Positions 8,485-16,220 of a stretch of 64,000 nucleotides of DNA are shown one piece after another. Source of the stretch: Dryocola sp051297175 (GTDB lineage: Bacteria; Pseudomonadota; Gammaproteobacteria; Enterobacterales; Enterobacteriaceae). Below the pieces are notes generated by a model. The model worked only from the letters and a program-made list of their open reading frames with translations, was not told the origin of the DNA and did no database searches. The stretch lies in assembly GCF_051297175.1 (NCBI RefSeq), contig NZ_JBINNY010000001.1, positions 4,092,001 through 4,156,000 of the forward strand. Reading direction: 5' to 3'. Within the stretch, counting starts at the first letter, position 1, and each line of letters begins with the position of its first letter. The position numbers and the translations under genes are program-made.

Positions 8485-10232
8485 CGGGCTAAAGCTCCTT
8501 CAAGACGTAGCAAGGTTATCTGGCGCAGCTGTTCGAGCGCCTCGGCCTCTTCGTGTTCGGGCGAGTTATTCAGGCGGCGATGCAGCTCCGCGAGGATTTC
8601 TTCGCCCGTGCGGCCGCTGGCGCGAATCAAAAAGACGCGGCCAAATCGCGCTTCGTACCGCGCATTTCCCTGAGCAAGAGCCAGTGTGAGCGCGTCGTTC
8701 TGGCTATTCACGGCGGCCTGCTCGCCGCGAGAAAGCGCGGCTTCCTGGCTGCTGCCCTGCGGCTTTTCGCCAATGCGCGGGTGCGTGGAAAGCGCGAGCC
8801 GGAGGTCGTGACGTCCCCAGGGGCGCGAGAGCCGCTCGGCGTGCGTTAATAAATCATCAAGCGAGTCGTAGGGCCGCGCGTCGACCACGCTTTTTGTCCA
8901 GGCCGGCAGCGCCACGCACGGCGCGATCAGGCCCAGCGCTTCCGCTTCTGACATGGCGTTAAAGGCGCTAAGCGGGGAGCGGGCCAGCCGCACAACGGCC
9001 TGGGTATAGGCCGTTACCGCGAGCGCCACGTCGGATTCCATAACCGCTTCCGCCGGATGATGGCTGATGCCCCGGTCGCAGCGCACGAACAGCATGCCCA
9101 CCGGCCAGCGGTCGGCAATCGCAATAGCGTCGTGACCCGCGCCGCTCGGCAGCAACAGGCTTCTGCCCTGCACTTCACCCAGCGCGGCGCAAAGCTGCGC
9201 CCGTAGCGAGGCGTCACACGGTGTCGCCGGGATCGAGTAGTAGGTTTCCGAGCTAAAGGTGATTCCGCGCTCGGCGGCAATGACGTCGGCTTCGGCAAGC
9301 AGCCCGTCGAGCAGGGCATCCAGGCTGGCATCCTGCGGGCTGCGCACGTCCAGCGTCAGCTGCACCTCGCCGGGAATGACGTTCACCGCCCCCGGCGCGC
9401 AGCGTATCGTGCCGACGGTGGCAACGAGATCCGGGCCGTGCTCGCGGGTGATATTTTCGACCGCGACCATCCACTTCGCGGCGGCGGCCAGCGCGTCTTT
9501 GCGAATCGACATCGGCACCGTTCCGGCGTGCCCGGCCTCGCCGGTAAAGCGGCAGTGCAGACGGCGCGCGCCGTTGATGGCGGTGACGACGCCAAGGGCG
9601 AGATCTTCCCGCTCCAGCACCGGCCCCTGTTCGATGTGCAGCTCCAGGTAGGCGCTGAACGCTTCCGGACGACGGGCGGCGCTGCCGATGCGCGACGGGT
9701 CGAGCCCGGCGTTCACCAGCGCCTGTGCCACGCTAATCCCCGCGGCGTCTTCGCAGGCGAGCCAGCCGTCGGGCCAGGTGCCGGTAATGCCCCGGCTGCC
9801 CAGCAGCGTGACGCCAAATCGCGTGCCCTCTTCATCGCCGAAGCCGACGATTTCAATCGCCTGCTCCAGCTGCATATCGTGCCGATAAAGAAAGGCGACG
9901 ACCTCAAGCGCGGCCAGCACGCCGAGCATGCCGTCGTAGCGCCCGGCGTTGCGCACGGTATCCAGATGCGAGCCAAGCAGGATGGCGGGCGCGCCCTCGC
10001 CTGCCCCTTCGTAGCGGCCGCAGACGTTGCCCACCGCGTCCTGCCAGGTGGTCATGCCGATTTGTTCCATCCAGCCCGCCACCAGGCGGTTGGCGTGCAG
10101 ATGCTCCGGCGAAAGGTAGACGCGCGTCAGGCCGTCCGGCGTTTCGCTGATTGCCGCAAGCTCGTCCGCCCGCAGCATGACGCGACGGGCCGCCGCGGCG
10201 GCCTCATCGGGACTCATCATAAGTTTGACCAT
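8481..10232 (-). CDS. hpxK: Bifunctional allantoate amidohydrolase / OHCU decarboxylase fusion
   Basis: A 583-aa fusion of two purine-degradation enzymes. Residues about 10-415 are an M20-family allantoate amidohydrolase with all metal ligands visible: His89 (GSHLDT), Asp100 (GRYDG), Glu135 (GDEEGTRF), His199 (LHIEQGP) and His in ISHHPAE near 391. It converts allantoate to ureidoglycine, CO2 and NH3. Residues about 420-583 are an OHCU decarboxylase (uraD/hpxQ type) with the catalytic-His motif THPRIGEK (His484), SRGEQAAV and FLIRASGR; this half forms S-allantoin. I chose the ATG at 10230-10232, which overlaps the aminotransferase stop (TGATG). In Klebsiella the two functions are separate genes (hpxK, hpxQ). 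Allantoinase, the step between them, is encoded elsewhere. Confidence 0.93.
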   Translation of the reverse strand: MVKLMMSPDEAAAAARRVMLRADELAAISETPDGLTRVYLSPEHLHANRLVAGWMEQIGMTTWQDAVGNVCGRYEGAGEGAPAILLGSHLDTVRNAGRYDGMLGVLAALEVVAFLYRHDMQLEQAIEIVGFGDEEGTRFGVTLLGSRGITGTWPDGWLACEDAAGISVAQALVNAGLDPSRIGSAARRPEAFSAYLELHIEQGPVLEREDLALGVVTAINGARRLHCRFTGEAGHAGTVPMSIRKDALAAAAKWMVAVENITREHGPDLVATVGTIRCAPGAVNVIPGEVQLTLDVRSPQDASLDALLDGLLAEADVIAAERGITFSSETYYSIPATPCDASLRAQLCAALGEVQGRSLLLPSGAGHDAIAIADRWPVGMLFVRCDRGISHHPAEAVMESDVALAVTAYTQAVVRLARSPLSAFNAMSEAEALGLIAPCVALPAWTKSVVDARPYDSLDDLLTHAERLSRPWGRHDLRLALSTHPRIGEKPQGSSQEAALSRGEQAAVNSQNDALTLALAQGNARYEARFGRVFLIRASGRTGEEILAELHRRLNNSPEHEEAEALEQLRQITLLRLEGALAR

Positions 10233-11473
10233 CAGCGGGTTTCCCGTGCGTAGACGTCCCATGCCGCCTGCATCGCCGCGCCCTGCGTCGATTTGAACCC
10301 AAGCCGGTTCAGCACCGCTTCGAGCGCGGTCAGCGTTTGCAGCACGCAGTCTTTGCGGGCGTTATAGCCCATGGTGCCGATGCGCCAGATTTTGCCCTGC
10401 AGCGGCCCGAACGAGGTGCCGATTTCGATGTGGAAGTCTTCCAGCAGCATTTTGCGCACCTCCTCGCCGTGTACCGCCGAAGGGATAACCACGCCGAGGA
10501 CGTTGTTCATTTTGTGGTTCAGGTCGCCGAAGGTTTCAAGGCCCATCCCCTGGATACCGGCGAGCAGCGCGCGGCCGTTAAGTTCGTGACGGGCAATGCC
10601 GCGCTCCAACCCTTCTTCCAGGATCACGCGCGCGCATTCGCGGGCGGCAAACAGCATGCTGGTGGCTTCGGTGTGATGGTTTAAGCGCTCCGGCCCCCAG
10701 TAGTCCATCACCATGCCGAGATCGAAATAGTTGGAGTAGATCATTTCGTCGTCGCCGTCCCGGTGCGAGGCGTTGCGGATGCCCTCTTCAACGCATTTAC
10801 GGCGGCGAATGACCTGTTCCATTTTTTCGCTCAGGGTAATCGGCGAGCTGCCGGACGGGCCGCCGAGGCATTTTTGCAGCCCGGCGGATACCGCATCCAG
10901 GCCCCAGGCGTCGGTTTCGAGCGCGTTGCCGCCGAATGAGGCGGTCGCATCGGTGTAAAACAGCACGCCGTGGCGGCGGCAAATGTCGCCCAGCTCCGCG
11001 AGCGGTTGCAGCATGGTGGTCGACGTATCGCCCTGCACCGTCAGCAGCAGGCGCGGCTTCACGGTTTTGATCGCGTCTTCTATCTGCTCCGGCGTAAAGA
11101 CCTGGCCCCACGGCACTTCAATCGTGTGAACCTCCGCGCGGCAGCGGCGGGCAATCTCGCACAGCAGATGTCCGAAGCGACCAAACACCGGCACCAGCAC
11201 CCGGTCGCCGGGGCGAATAGCGGAAACTAAAATCGCTTCGATGCCCGCGCGCGAGGTGCCGTCCACCAGCATGGTCCAGCGGTTTTGCGTGCGGAAAAGC
11301 TCGCGGTACAGCGCCATCACTTCGTTCATGTAGCCGGTCATTACCGGGTCGTACTGCCCGACAAGCTGGCTTGCCATCGCGCGCAGCACGCGCGGGTCGG
11401 CGTTAATCGGCCCCGGCCCCATGAGCAGGCGGTGCGGCGGGTTGACCTGTGAATACTCCTGATGAGTCGACAT
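10232..11473 (-). CDS. hpxJ: (S)-ureidoglycine--glyoxylate aminotransferase
   Basis: PLP-dependent class V aminotransferase of 413 aa, related to PucG/HpxJ. It transfers the amino group of ureidoglycine to glyoxylate, giving oxalurate and glycine. The N-terminus LLMGPGPINADPRVL, the cofactor-binding Asp in FYTDATASFGG, the Schiff-base Lys in SAGLQKCLGGPSG and the late KIWRIGTMG are family hallmarks. The MNNVLGVVIP segment carries an Asn used by ureidoglycine-type enzymes. It is the first gene of its operon, followed by the allantoate amidohydrolase that makes its substrate. The alternative, serine- or alanine-glyoxylate aminotransferase, is unlikely in this context. Confidence 0.92.
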   Translation of the reverse strand: MSTHQEYSQVNPPHRLLMGPGPINADPRVLRAMASQLVGQYDPVMTGYMNEVMALYRELFRTQNRWTMLVDGTSRAGIEAILVSAIRPGDRVLVPVFGRFGHLLCEIARRCRAEVHTIEVPWGQVFTPEQIEDAIKTVKPRLLLTVQGDTSTTMLQPLAELGDICRRHGVLFYTDATASFGGNALETDAWGLDAVSAGLQKCLGGPSGSSPITLSEKMEQVIRRRKCVEEGIRNASHRDGDDEMIYSNYFDLGMVMDYWGPERLNHHTEATSMLFAARECARVILEEGLERGIARHELNGRALLAGIQGMGLETFGDLNHKMNNVLGVVIPSAVHGEEVRKMLLEDFHIEIGTSFGPLQGKIWRIGTMGYNARKDCVLQTLTALEAVLNRLGFKSTQGAAMQAAWDVYARETR

Positions 11474-11493
11474 GGCAGTTCCTTTTATTCTGT

Positions 11494-11505
11494 ATGAAAC
11501 AAAAG
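11494..11505. promoter_or_regulatory. Candidate HpxU operator in the hpxJ leader
   Basis: ATGAAACAAAAG lies between the predicted transcript start (about 11513) and the hpxJ start codon. Its exact reverse complement occurs at 12531-12542 in the leader of hpxU, and a near match lies upstream of the NCS1 permease. Assignment to HpxU is inference. Confidence 0.4.
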
Positions 11506-11523
11506 ATTCTTAGGGGAGGGTTT

Positions 11524-11539
11524 TGCAACTAATGTGCCA
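11524..11539 (-). promoter_or_regulatory. Putative sigma-54 promoter of the hpxJ operon
   Basis: On the minus strand the site is TGGCACAttagTTGCA. Only the last base of the TGGCACG block differs from the consensus, and the GG/GC spacing is exact. The predicted start, near 11513, gives a 40-base leader before hpxJ. Confidence 0.75.
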
Positions 11540-11660
11540 CGACGCGGGAAAAGTGACCAGAAATTATGTGGGGCAGGAAGGCGCGGGTAATTCAGGCGTT
11601 TCGCCAGATGTAAGGGTTACTGAAGGGTGAACCAGAACGGCTCACCCGCAGCGTGCAATC

Positions 11661-11675
11661 GCACCTTTTCGGTGC
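11661..11675. promoter_or_regulatory. Putative NtrC enhancer site of the hpxJ operon
   Basis: GCACCttttcGGTGC is a perfect NtrC dyad, centred about 154 bp upstream of the predicted sigma-54 start and directly after the hpxU stop codon. A weaker site (TCAC-N7-GTGC, 11642-11656) lies 19 bp closer. It could be mistaken for a hairpin terminator of hpxU, but no T-run follows on the hpxU strand. Confidence 0.7.
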
Positions 11676-11676
11676 G

Positions 11677-12516
11677 CTAGCGCTGTTCCAGCTCGTCGAG
11701 TTCGCCGTAGAGATCGGCAATCTGATGGATGCGCTGCCGCCCGGTGGTCAGCGCCTCGTGCAGCACGGCGTTCGCCAGCAGATTGACGAGGCTCATCGCG
11801 CTGCTGTAGCTGTCGAAGGCGGACACGCTTTCCAGCGGCGCGGCCAGATGCCAGCGGCAATGTGCCGAAAGACCCGACGCCTGCGCCTCGCTCATCACCA
11901 ATAGCGGAACGCCGCGCGCGTGGAGGTTTTCCAGCAGCGGCCTGATGATGCGCGGACGGCGGCGAAACGCAATCACCACCACGCAGTCCTGCTCGCCGAT
12001 ATCTACCAGCTCCTCGCCCAGCGTCTGCCCCGGCTGCGGCAGCAGGTAAACGTCGCTGCGGCTTTGCAAAAGCTGCTGGCGCAGGTGCATCGCCACCGGC
12101 CACGAGTTGCGCATTCCGATGATAAACACGCGCCTGCCGTTCACAAGTGCTGCCACCACTTCGGCAAACTGCTGGGTATCCAGCGCGTTCACCCAGTGCG
12201 TCAGGTTCGCCATTTCCTGCTTGTAATGACGGGCCAGCAGGGTGTTGCCCTGCACCGCGTCACGGTTTTCGGTGAGCGGCATTCCGCTCTGGCGCAGGGT
12301 ACGCAGCTCCTCGCGCATGTCCTTGTAGCGGTCGTAGCCGAGGCGCTTGAACAGGCGGCTCACCGTGGCCTTGGAGACGCCGGATAGGCGCGCAAGCTCG
12401 GCGCTATTGTAGCTAATCAGGTCATCAAAATGATCGACGATAAACGACGCAACCCGTTGTTCCTGTGGGGAAAGCTGGTCGTATGAAGCGCGCAGCCGCT
12501 CATCTAACTGTTTCAC
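11677..12516 (-). CDS. hpxU: MurR/RpiR-family regulator HpxU
   Basis: Transcription factor of 279 aa. Residues 1-80 form the RpiR helix-turn-helix domain (LSPQEQRVASFIVDHF, then SAELARLSGVSKATVSRLFKRLG). About 120-260 is a SIS sugar-isomerase-like domain with VFIIGMRNSWPVAMHLRQQL and VVVIAFRRRPR. I chose the GTG at 12514-12516 because AGGAG lies at the right distance; a longer frame to 12555 has no ribosome site. It lies between the hpxJ and hpxW operons and is divergent from hpxW, as expected for a local regulator. A 12-bp motif in its own leader (12531-12542), repeated inverted in the hpxJ leader, is a candidate operator. The effector is not known. Confidence 0.85.
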   Translation of the reverse strand: MKQLDERLRASYDQLSPQEQRVASFIVDHFDDLISYNSAELARLSGVSKATVSRLFKRLGYDRYKDMREELRTLRQSGMPLTENRDAVQGNTLLARHYKQEMANLTHWVNALDTQQFAEVVAALVNGRRVFIIGMRNSWPVAMHLRQQLLQSRSDVYLLPQPGQTLGEELVDIGEQDCVVVIAFRRRPRIIRPLLENLHARGVPLLVMSEAQASGLSAHCRWHLAAPLESVSAFDSYSSAMSLVNLLANAVLHEALTTGRQRIHQIADLYGELDELEQR

Positions 12517-12530
12517 AATGACTCCTGTAA

Positions 12531-12542
12531 CTTTTGTTTCAT
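12531..12542. promoter_or_regulatory. Candidate HpxU operator in the hpxU leader
   Basis: CTTTTGTTTCAT, the exact reverse complement of the 11494-11505 motif. It sits 15-26 bases upstream of the hpxU GTG and 36 bases upstream of the putative hpxW promoter, so it could serve autoregulation and hpxW control together. Confidence 0.4.
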
Positions 12543-12577
12543 GCGAGCCTGACACACGCCTGCGCCGCCCGTCAACC

Positions 12578-12593
12578 TGGAACAGCTCTTGCT
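12578..12593 (+). promoter_or_regulatory. Putative sigma-54 promoter of hpxWXYZ
   Basis: TGGAACAgctcTTGCT has exact GG/GC spacing and the consensus TTGCW. The predicted start, near 12604, leaves a 32-base leader before hpxW. No NtrC dyad is visible within about 150 bp upstream, unlike the other three promoters. Confidence 0.55.
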
Positions 12594-12635
12594 TGGCTTA
12601 ACGCCTGGCCCCCTGCTGCAAAGAGATAACAACGG

Positions 12636-14219
12636 ATGCAAAGCAATATGGCGCCCTCGGGCATGGCGGTAACGCCGCACCATCTCGCCAGTGAAACGGC
12701 GCTTTCTGTCTTACGCCACGGCGGCGACGCAATCGAGGCGATGGTGGCCGCCGCCGCAACCATCGCCGTCGTTTATCCGCACATGAACGGCATTGGCGGC
12801 GACGGCTTCTGGCTTATCGTGCCGCCCGAGGGCGAGCCGATTGCCATTGACGCCAGCGGCGCGGCGGGCTCGCTCGCCACCTTCGATTTTTATTCCGGAG
12901 AGCAGACGATCCCCCACCGTGGGCCAAAGTCTGCATTAACCGTGCCGGGAACGATAAGCGGCTGGGAGGAGGCGCTGAAGGTCTCCGCGCAGCTTGGCGG
13001 CGGGCAGCTTCCCCTTTCCCGACTGCTGGCGGATGCGATTCGCTACGCCGCCGACGGCATTCCCGTAACCCAGTCGCAGACGGACGCCACGCACGGCAAG
13101 TACGCCGAGCTGGTGGAGATGCCGGGCTTTGCGGAAACCTTTCTCGCGCGCGGCGAAATTCCCCGCCCCGGCAGCCGCTTTACCCAGCCGAAGCTAGCTG
13201 AAACGCTGTCACGTCTGACCGTTGAGGGGCTTGAAAGCTTTTATCGTGGCCCGCTCGCCGCGCTGATGGCCGAGGAGCTGAGCGGTCTGGGAATGCCGAT
13301 AAGCTATCAGGATCTTGCCGCCCAGCGTGCAAAGCGCCGCATTCCGCTGCACCTGAACCACCGGCATGGCGATATCTACAATATGACGCCGCCGACCCAG
13401 GGGCTGGTGTCGCTGGCGATCCTCGGCATCACCGATAGTCTGGCGATGGACGAAGCCGACGAGGCGCAGACCGTGCACCGCATCGTGGAGGCGACCAAAA
13501 AAGCCTTCGCGCTGCGCGACCGCTATATCACCGACCCGCGCCATATCACCACCTCGATTCAGAGCCTGCTGGAGCCGGAGCCGCTCGCCGCCCTTGCCGG
13601 GCAAATCGACGATGGCAAAGCCGCCGCGTGGGGCTCCGGCAAAGGCCCCGGCGACACGGTGTGGATGGGCGTTATCGACAACGGCGGGCTGGCGGTGTCG
13701 TTTATCCAGAGCATTTACCACGAGTTTGGCAGCGGCGTGGTGCTGCCGAAAAGCGGCGTGCTGTGGCAAAACCGCGGCGCGGCGTTCAGCCTCAATCCTC
13801 AACACCTACTGGCGCTTGCGCCGGGCAAACAGCCTTTTCACACGCTTAACCCCGCCGCGGCGCGGCTCGCCGATGGGCGCGTGATGGTTTACGGATCGAT
13901 GGGCGGCGACGGGCAGCCGCAGACCCAGGCCGCCATTTTCACCCGCCACGTCGTTCAGGGCATGCCGCTTCAGTCTGTGGTCAGCGCCCCGCGCTGGCTG
14001 CTGGGCCGAACCTGGGGCCAGGCCTCCGACAGCCTGAAGCTTGAGGACAGATTCAGCCCCGAAACCTTCGCCACCCTGCGCAGCCTGGGCCACGACGTAG
14101 AGACGCTGCCCGCCTTTAGCGAGGCGGTAGGCCACGCCGGTGCCATCGTGCGCCACACCAACGGCATGCTCGAAGGCGCGTGGGACCCGCGCAGCAACGG
14201 CAGCGCCGCCGGATTCTAA
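12636..14219 (+). CDS. hpxW: Oxamate amidohydrolase (gamma-glutamyltransferase-family Ntn hydrolase)
   Basis: Precursor of 527 aa in the gamma-glutamyltransferase fold. In Klebsiella, HpxW hydrolyses oxamate to oxalate and ammonia at the end of the urate pathway. The N-terminal GGDAIEAMVAAAATIAVVYP and the NGIGGDGFWLI motif are family features. The predicted self-cleavage nucleophile is Thr341 in GPGDTVWMGVIDNGG, followed by SMGGDGQPQTQAAIF near the C-terminus. No signal peptide is present, so it acts in the cytoplasm. The first ATG has only a weak ribosome site, and the second ATG at 12648 is an alternative. It leads the hpxWXYZ operon; hpxX starts 10 bases after its stop. Confidence 0.9.
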   Translation: MQSNMAPSGMAVTPHHLASETALSVLRHGGDAIEAMVAAAATIAVVYPHMNGIGGDGFWLIVPPEGEPIAIDASGAAGSLATFDFYSGEQTIPHRGPKSALTVPGTISGWEEALKVSAQLGGGQLPLSRLLADAIRYAADGIPVTQSQTDATHGKYAELVEMPGFAETFLARGEIPRPGSRFTQPKLAETLSRLTVEGLESFYRGPLAALMAEELSGLGMPISYQDLAAQRAKRRIPLHLNHRHGDIYNMTPPTQGLVSLAILGITDSLAMDEADEAQTVHRIVEATKKAFALRDRYITDPRHITTSIQSLLEPEPLAALAGQIDDGKAAAWGSGKGPGDTVWMGVIDNGGLAVSFIQSIYHEFGSGVVLPKSGVLWQNRGAAFSLNPQHLLALAPGKQPFHTLNPAAARLADGRVMVYGSMGGDGQPQTQAAIFTRHVVQGMPLQSVVSAPRWLLGRTWGQASDSLKLEDRFSPETFATLRSLGHDVETLPAFSEAVGHAGAIVRHTNGMLEGAWDPRSNGSAAGF

Positions 14220-14229
14220 GGAGAAAACA

Positions 14230-14415
14230 ATGACGCAATCACTCGACTGGCCCACCTATATCAATCTGATGGAGCAGCTTCTCAACGTGCCGCTGGACGA
14301 CGAGCGCCGCGCGGAGCTGGCGGTGCAGCTTGCCCGCATGGCGACGCTCGCCGAACCGCTGCTGGCCTTTGGGCTGCCGCAGCGCCAGGAAGTCGCCGGG
14401 GTATACAAGCTATGA
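14230..14415 (+). CDS. hpxX: HpxX, AtzG-like small amidase partner (DUF4089)
   Basis: A 61-aa helical protein (MTQSLDWPTYINLMEQLL at the start, PLLAFGLPQRQEVAGVYKL at the end) resembling AtzG. AtzG binds and stabilises the amidase AtzE in a GatC/GatA-like complex. I chose the ATG at 14230, which has an AAGGAG site overlapping the hpxW stop; the frame is open further upstream but out of context. Its stop overlaps the start of hpxY (ATGA), so the two are made together. By analogy it is a chaperone or subunit of HpxY rather than an enzyme. Confidence 0.85.
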   Translation: MTQSLDWPTYINLMEQLLNVPLDDERRAELAVQLARMATLAEPLLAFGLPQRQEVAGVYKL

Positions 14416-15788
14416 GCGCGCTGTCGATACGCGAGATCCAGCAGGGGCTGGCGCTGGGCAGCTTTTCCGCCCGGGAGCTGGCGCAGCAAACCCTGGCCGC
14501 CATCGAGCGGGACAATCCGTCGCTTAACGCTTTTACCGGGCTGACGCTACAGCGCATGCTGGAAGAAGCCGCCGCCGTCGATGGTCTGCGCGCGCGGGGC
14601 GAAACCCTGCCGCCGCTCGCGGGCGTGCCCTACGCGGTGAAAAATCTGTTTGATATTAAAGGCGTGACGACGCTTGCGGGAGCCGAACTGTTTAGCGATC
14701 TGCCCCCCGCCGCCGCCGACGCGTTTGCCATCACCCGGCTAAACAAAGCGGGGGCGACGCTTGCCGGCGCGCTGAACATGGACGCCTATGCCTATGGCTT
14801 CACCACGGAGAACAGCTTTTACGGGGCCACGCGCAATCCGCGGGATCTTTCACGCGTTGCGGGCGGATCTTCCGGCGGGTCGGCGGCGGCCGTCGCGGCA
14901 GGCCTGGTGAACTTCACGTTAGGCACGGACACCAACGGCTCGATTCGCGTTCCCGCCTCGCTGTGCGGCGTGCTGGGCCTTAAGCCGACCTTCGGGCGGC
15001 TTTCGCGCGCTGGCAGCCAGCCGTTTGTCGCAAGCCTCGATCATATCGGCCCGCTCGCCCGCAGCGTGGATGACTTAGCGCTGGTCTACGATATGCTTCA
15101 GGGAGCGGACGGTGCGGATGATTTCCAGTCCGCGCGCGCCGCAGAGCCGGTCACCGATAAGCTCAGTAACCCACGCGGGCTGCGCTGCGCGGTGCTCGGC
15201 GGCTTTTTCGAAATCTGGTGCGACGGCGCGGCGAAAAACGCCGTGGCGACGGCGGCGCAGGCGCTGAATGCACAGGATTATGTTGAAATGCCGCAGGCGG
15301 AGCTTGCGCGCTCGGCGGCCTTTTTGCTGACCGCCGCCGAAGGGGGGAATCACTATTTGCCCGCCCTGCGCGACCGGCCGCGGCGCTTCGAGCCTCATTC
15401 CCGGGAACGCCTGTTAGCTGGCGCTATGACTCCGTCGGCATGGTACACTCAGGCACAGCGTTTCCGCGCGTGGTTCCGTGACCAGACTCTGCCCCTGTTT
15501 GACTCGTTTGATGTGTTAATAGCGCCCGCAACGCCCTGTTGCGCAACGCTTATTGGTCAGCAAACGATGCAAATCAACGGGGTAGATCTGCCGGTAAAAG
15601 CCAGTATGGGAATGCTCACCCAGCCGATTTCATTTCTGGGTTTACCGGTGGTGACGGTGCCCTTGCCGACCACCAGCGGCCTGCCGATTGGCATACAGCT
15701 GATAGCCGCCCCGTGGCGCGAAGAAGACTGTTTGCAGGCCGCCCGACTGCTCGAACTGCAGGGAATCGTAGACGTGAAGGTGATGTAA
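14412..15788 (+). CDS. hpxY: HpxY, AtzE-family amidohydrolase (amidase signature)
   Basis: Amidase-signature enzyme of 458 aa. The Ser-cisSer-Lys triad is visible: Lys in GVPYAVKNLFDIKG (near residue 77) and the Ser pair in VAGGSSGGSAAAVAAG (near 155-160), with GLVNFTLGTDTNGSIRVPAS carrying the acyl Ser. Its closest named relative is AtzE, which acts on 1-carboxybiuret. Oxalurate, made by HpxJ, has the same ureido-carboxylate shape, so HpxXY may hydrolyse oxalurate or a neighbour in the pathway; this is inference. The gene is coupled to hpxX, and one base separates its stop from hpxZ. Confidence 0.88.
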   Translation: MSALSIREIQQGLALGSFSARELAQQTLAAIERDNPSLNAFTGLTLQRMLEEAAAVDGLRARGETLPPLAGVPYAVKNLFDIKGVTTLAGAELFSDLPPAAADAFAITRLNKAGATLAGALNMDAYAYGFTTENSFYGATRNPRDLSRVAGGSSGGSAAAVAAGLVNFTLGTDTNGSIRVPASLCGVLGLKPTFGRLSRAGSQPFVASLDHIGPLARSVDDLALVYDMLQGADGADDFQSARAAEPVTDKLSNPRGLRCAVLGGFFEIWCDGAAKNAVATAAQALNAQDYVEMPQAELARSAAFLLTAAEGGNHYLPALRDRPRRFEPHSRERLLAGAMTPSAWYTQAQRFRAWFRDQTLPLFDSFDVLIAPATPCCATLIGQQTMQINGVDLPVKASMGMLTQPISFLGLPVVTVPLPTTSGLPIGIQLIAAPWREEDCLQAARLLELQGIVDVKVM

Positions 15789-15789
15789 A

Positions 15790-16173
15790 ATGACGCGTGA
15801 CAATATTGACCGTCCGGCCATTCTTAACGAGGTACGGGCGGCGTTTTATCGCTATGAACAGGCGCTGATCGGCAACGATATCGCCGTGCTGGACGAACTT
15901 TTCTGGGACGACGCGCGCACCGTGCGCTACGGCGTGACGGAGAATCTGTACGGCATTGAAGAGATCCGCGCTTTCCGCACCGGCCGCTCGTCGCAGGGGT
16001 TGGAACGGCTGCTGGATAACACGACCATCACCACCTACGGCGACGATATGGCCGTGGCGAGCACCGAATTTACCCGCGACGGCAGCGAGCGAATCGGCCG
16101 CCAGATGCAGACGTGGGTGAAGTTCCCCTACGGCTGGCGCATCGTGGCGGCGCACGTAAGTTTGATGGGGTAG
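15790..16173 (+). CDS. hpxZ: HpxZ, AtzH-like protein (DUF3225, SnoaL/NTF2 fold)
   Basis: Small protein of 127 aa with the cone-shaped NTF2-like fold. It has an N-terminal helix (FYRYEQALIGNDIAVLDELFWDD), then strands ending in QTWVKFPYGWRIVAAHVSLMG, the conserved DUF3225 C-terminus. AtzH, the homologue in cyanurate degradation, hydrolyses dicarboxyurea, so a small ureido or carbamoyl compound is a plausible substrate. The direct role of HpxZ has not been shown to my knowledge. It is the last gene of hpxWXYZ and faces puuE tail to tail across a REP-like element. Confidence 0.87.
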   Translation: MTRDNIDRPAILNEVRAAFYRYEQALIGNDIAVLDELFWDDARTVRYGVTENLYGIEEIRAFRTGRSSQGLERLLDNTTITTYGDDMAVASTEFTRDGSERIGRQMQTWVKFPYGWRIVAAHVSLMG

Positions 16174-16187
16174 GCTCAGCCGCAAAT

Positions 16188-16220
16188 GTCGGATGGCGCT
16201 TCGCTTATCCGACCTACAAC
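16188..16220. repeat. REP/BIME-type palindromic element
   Basis: GTCGGATGGCGCTTCGCTTA followed by TCCGACCTACAA, the layout of enterobacterial REP units. It lies between the convergent genes hpxZ and puuE, and the puuE stop codon (16214-16216) falls inside it. Such units often stabilise or end converging transcripts. Confidence 0.8.

Noticed and set aside
11660..11676. Hairpin just after hpxU as a terminator
   Set aside because: No T-run follows on the hpxU strand, and the core GCACC-N5-GGTGC is a perfect NtrC site at enhancer distance from hpxJ.
12606..12621. TGGCCCC-type second sigma-54 site before hpxW
   Set aside because: The GG and GC pairs are 9, not 10, bases apart, while the upstream candidate has exact spacing.
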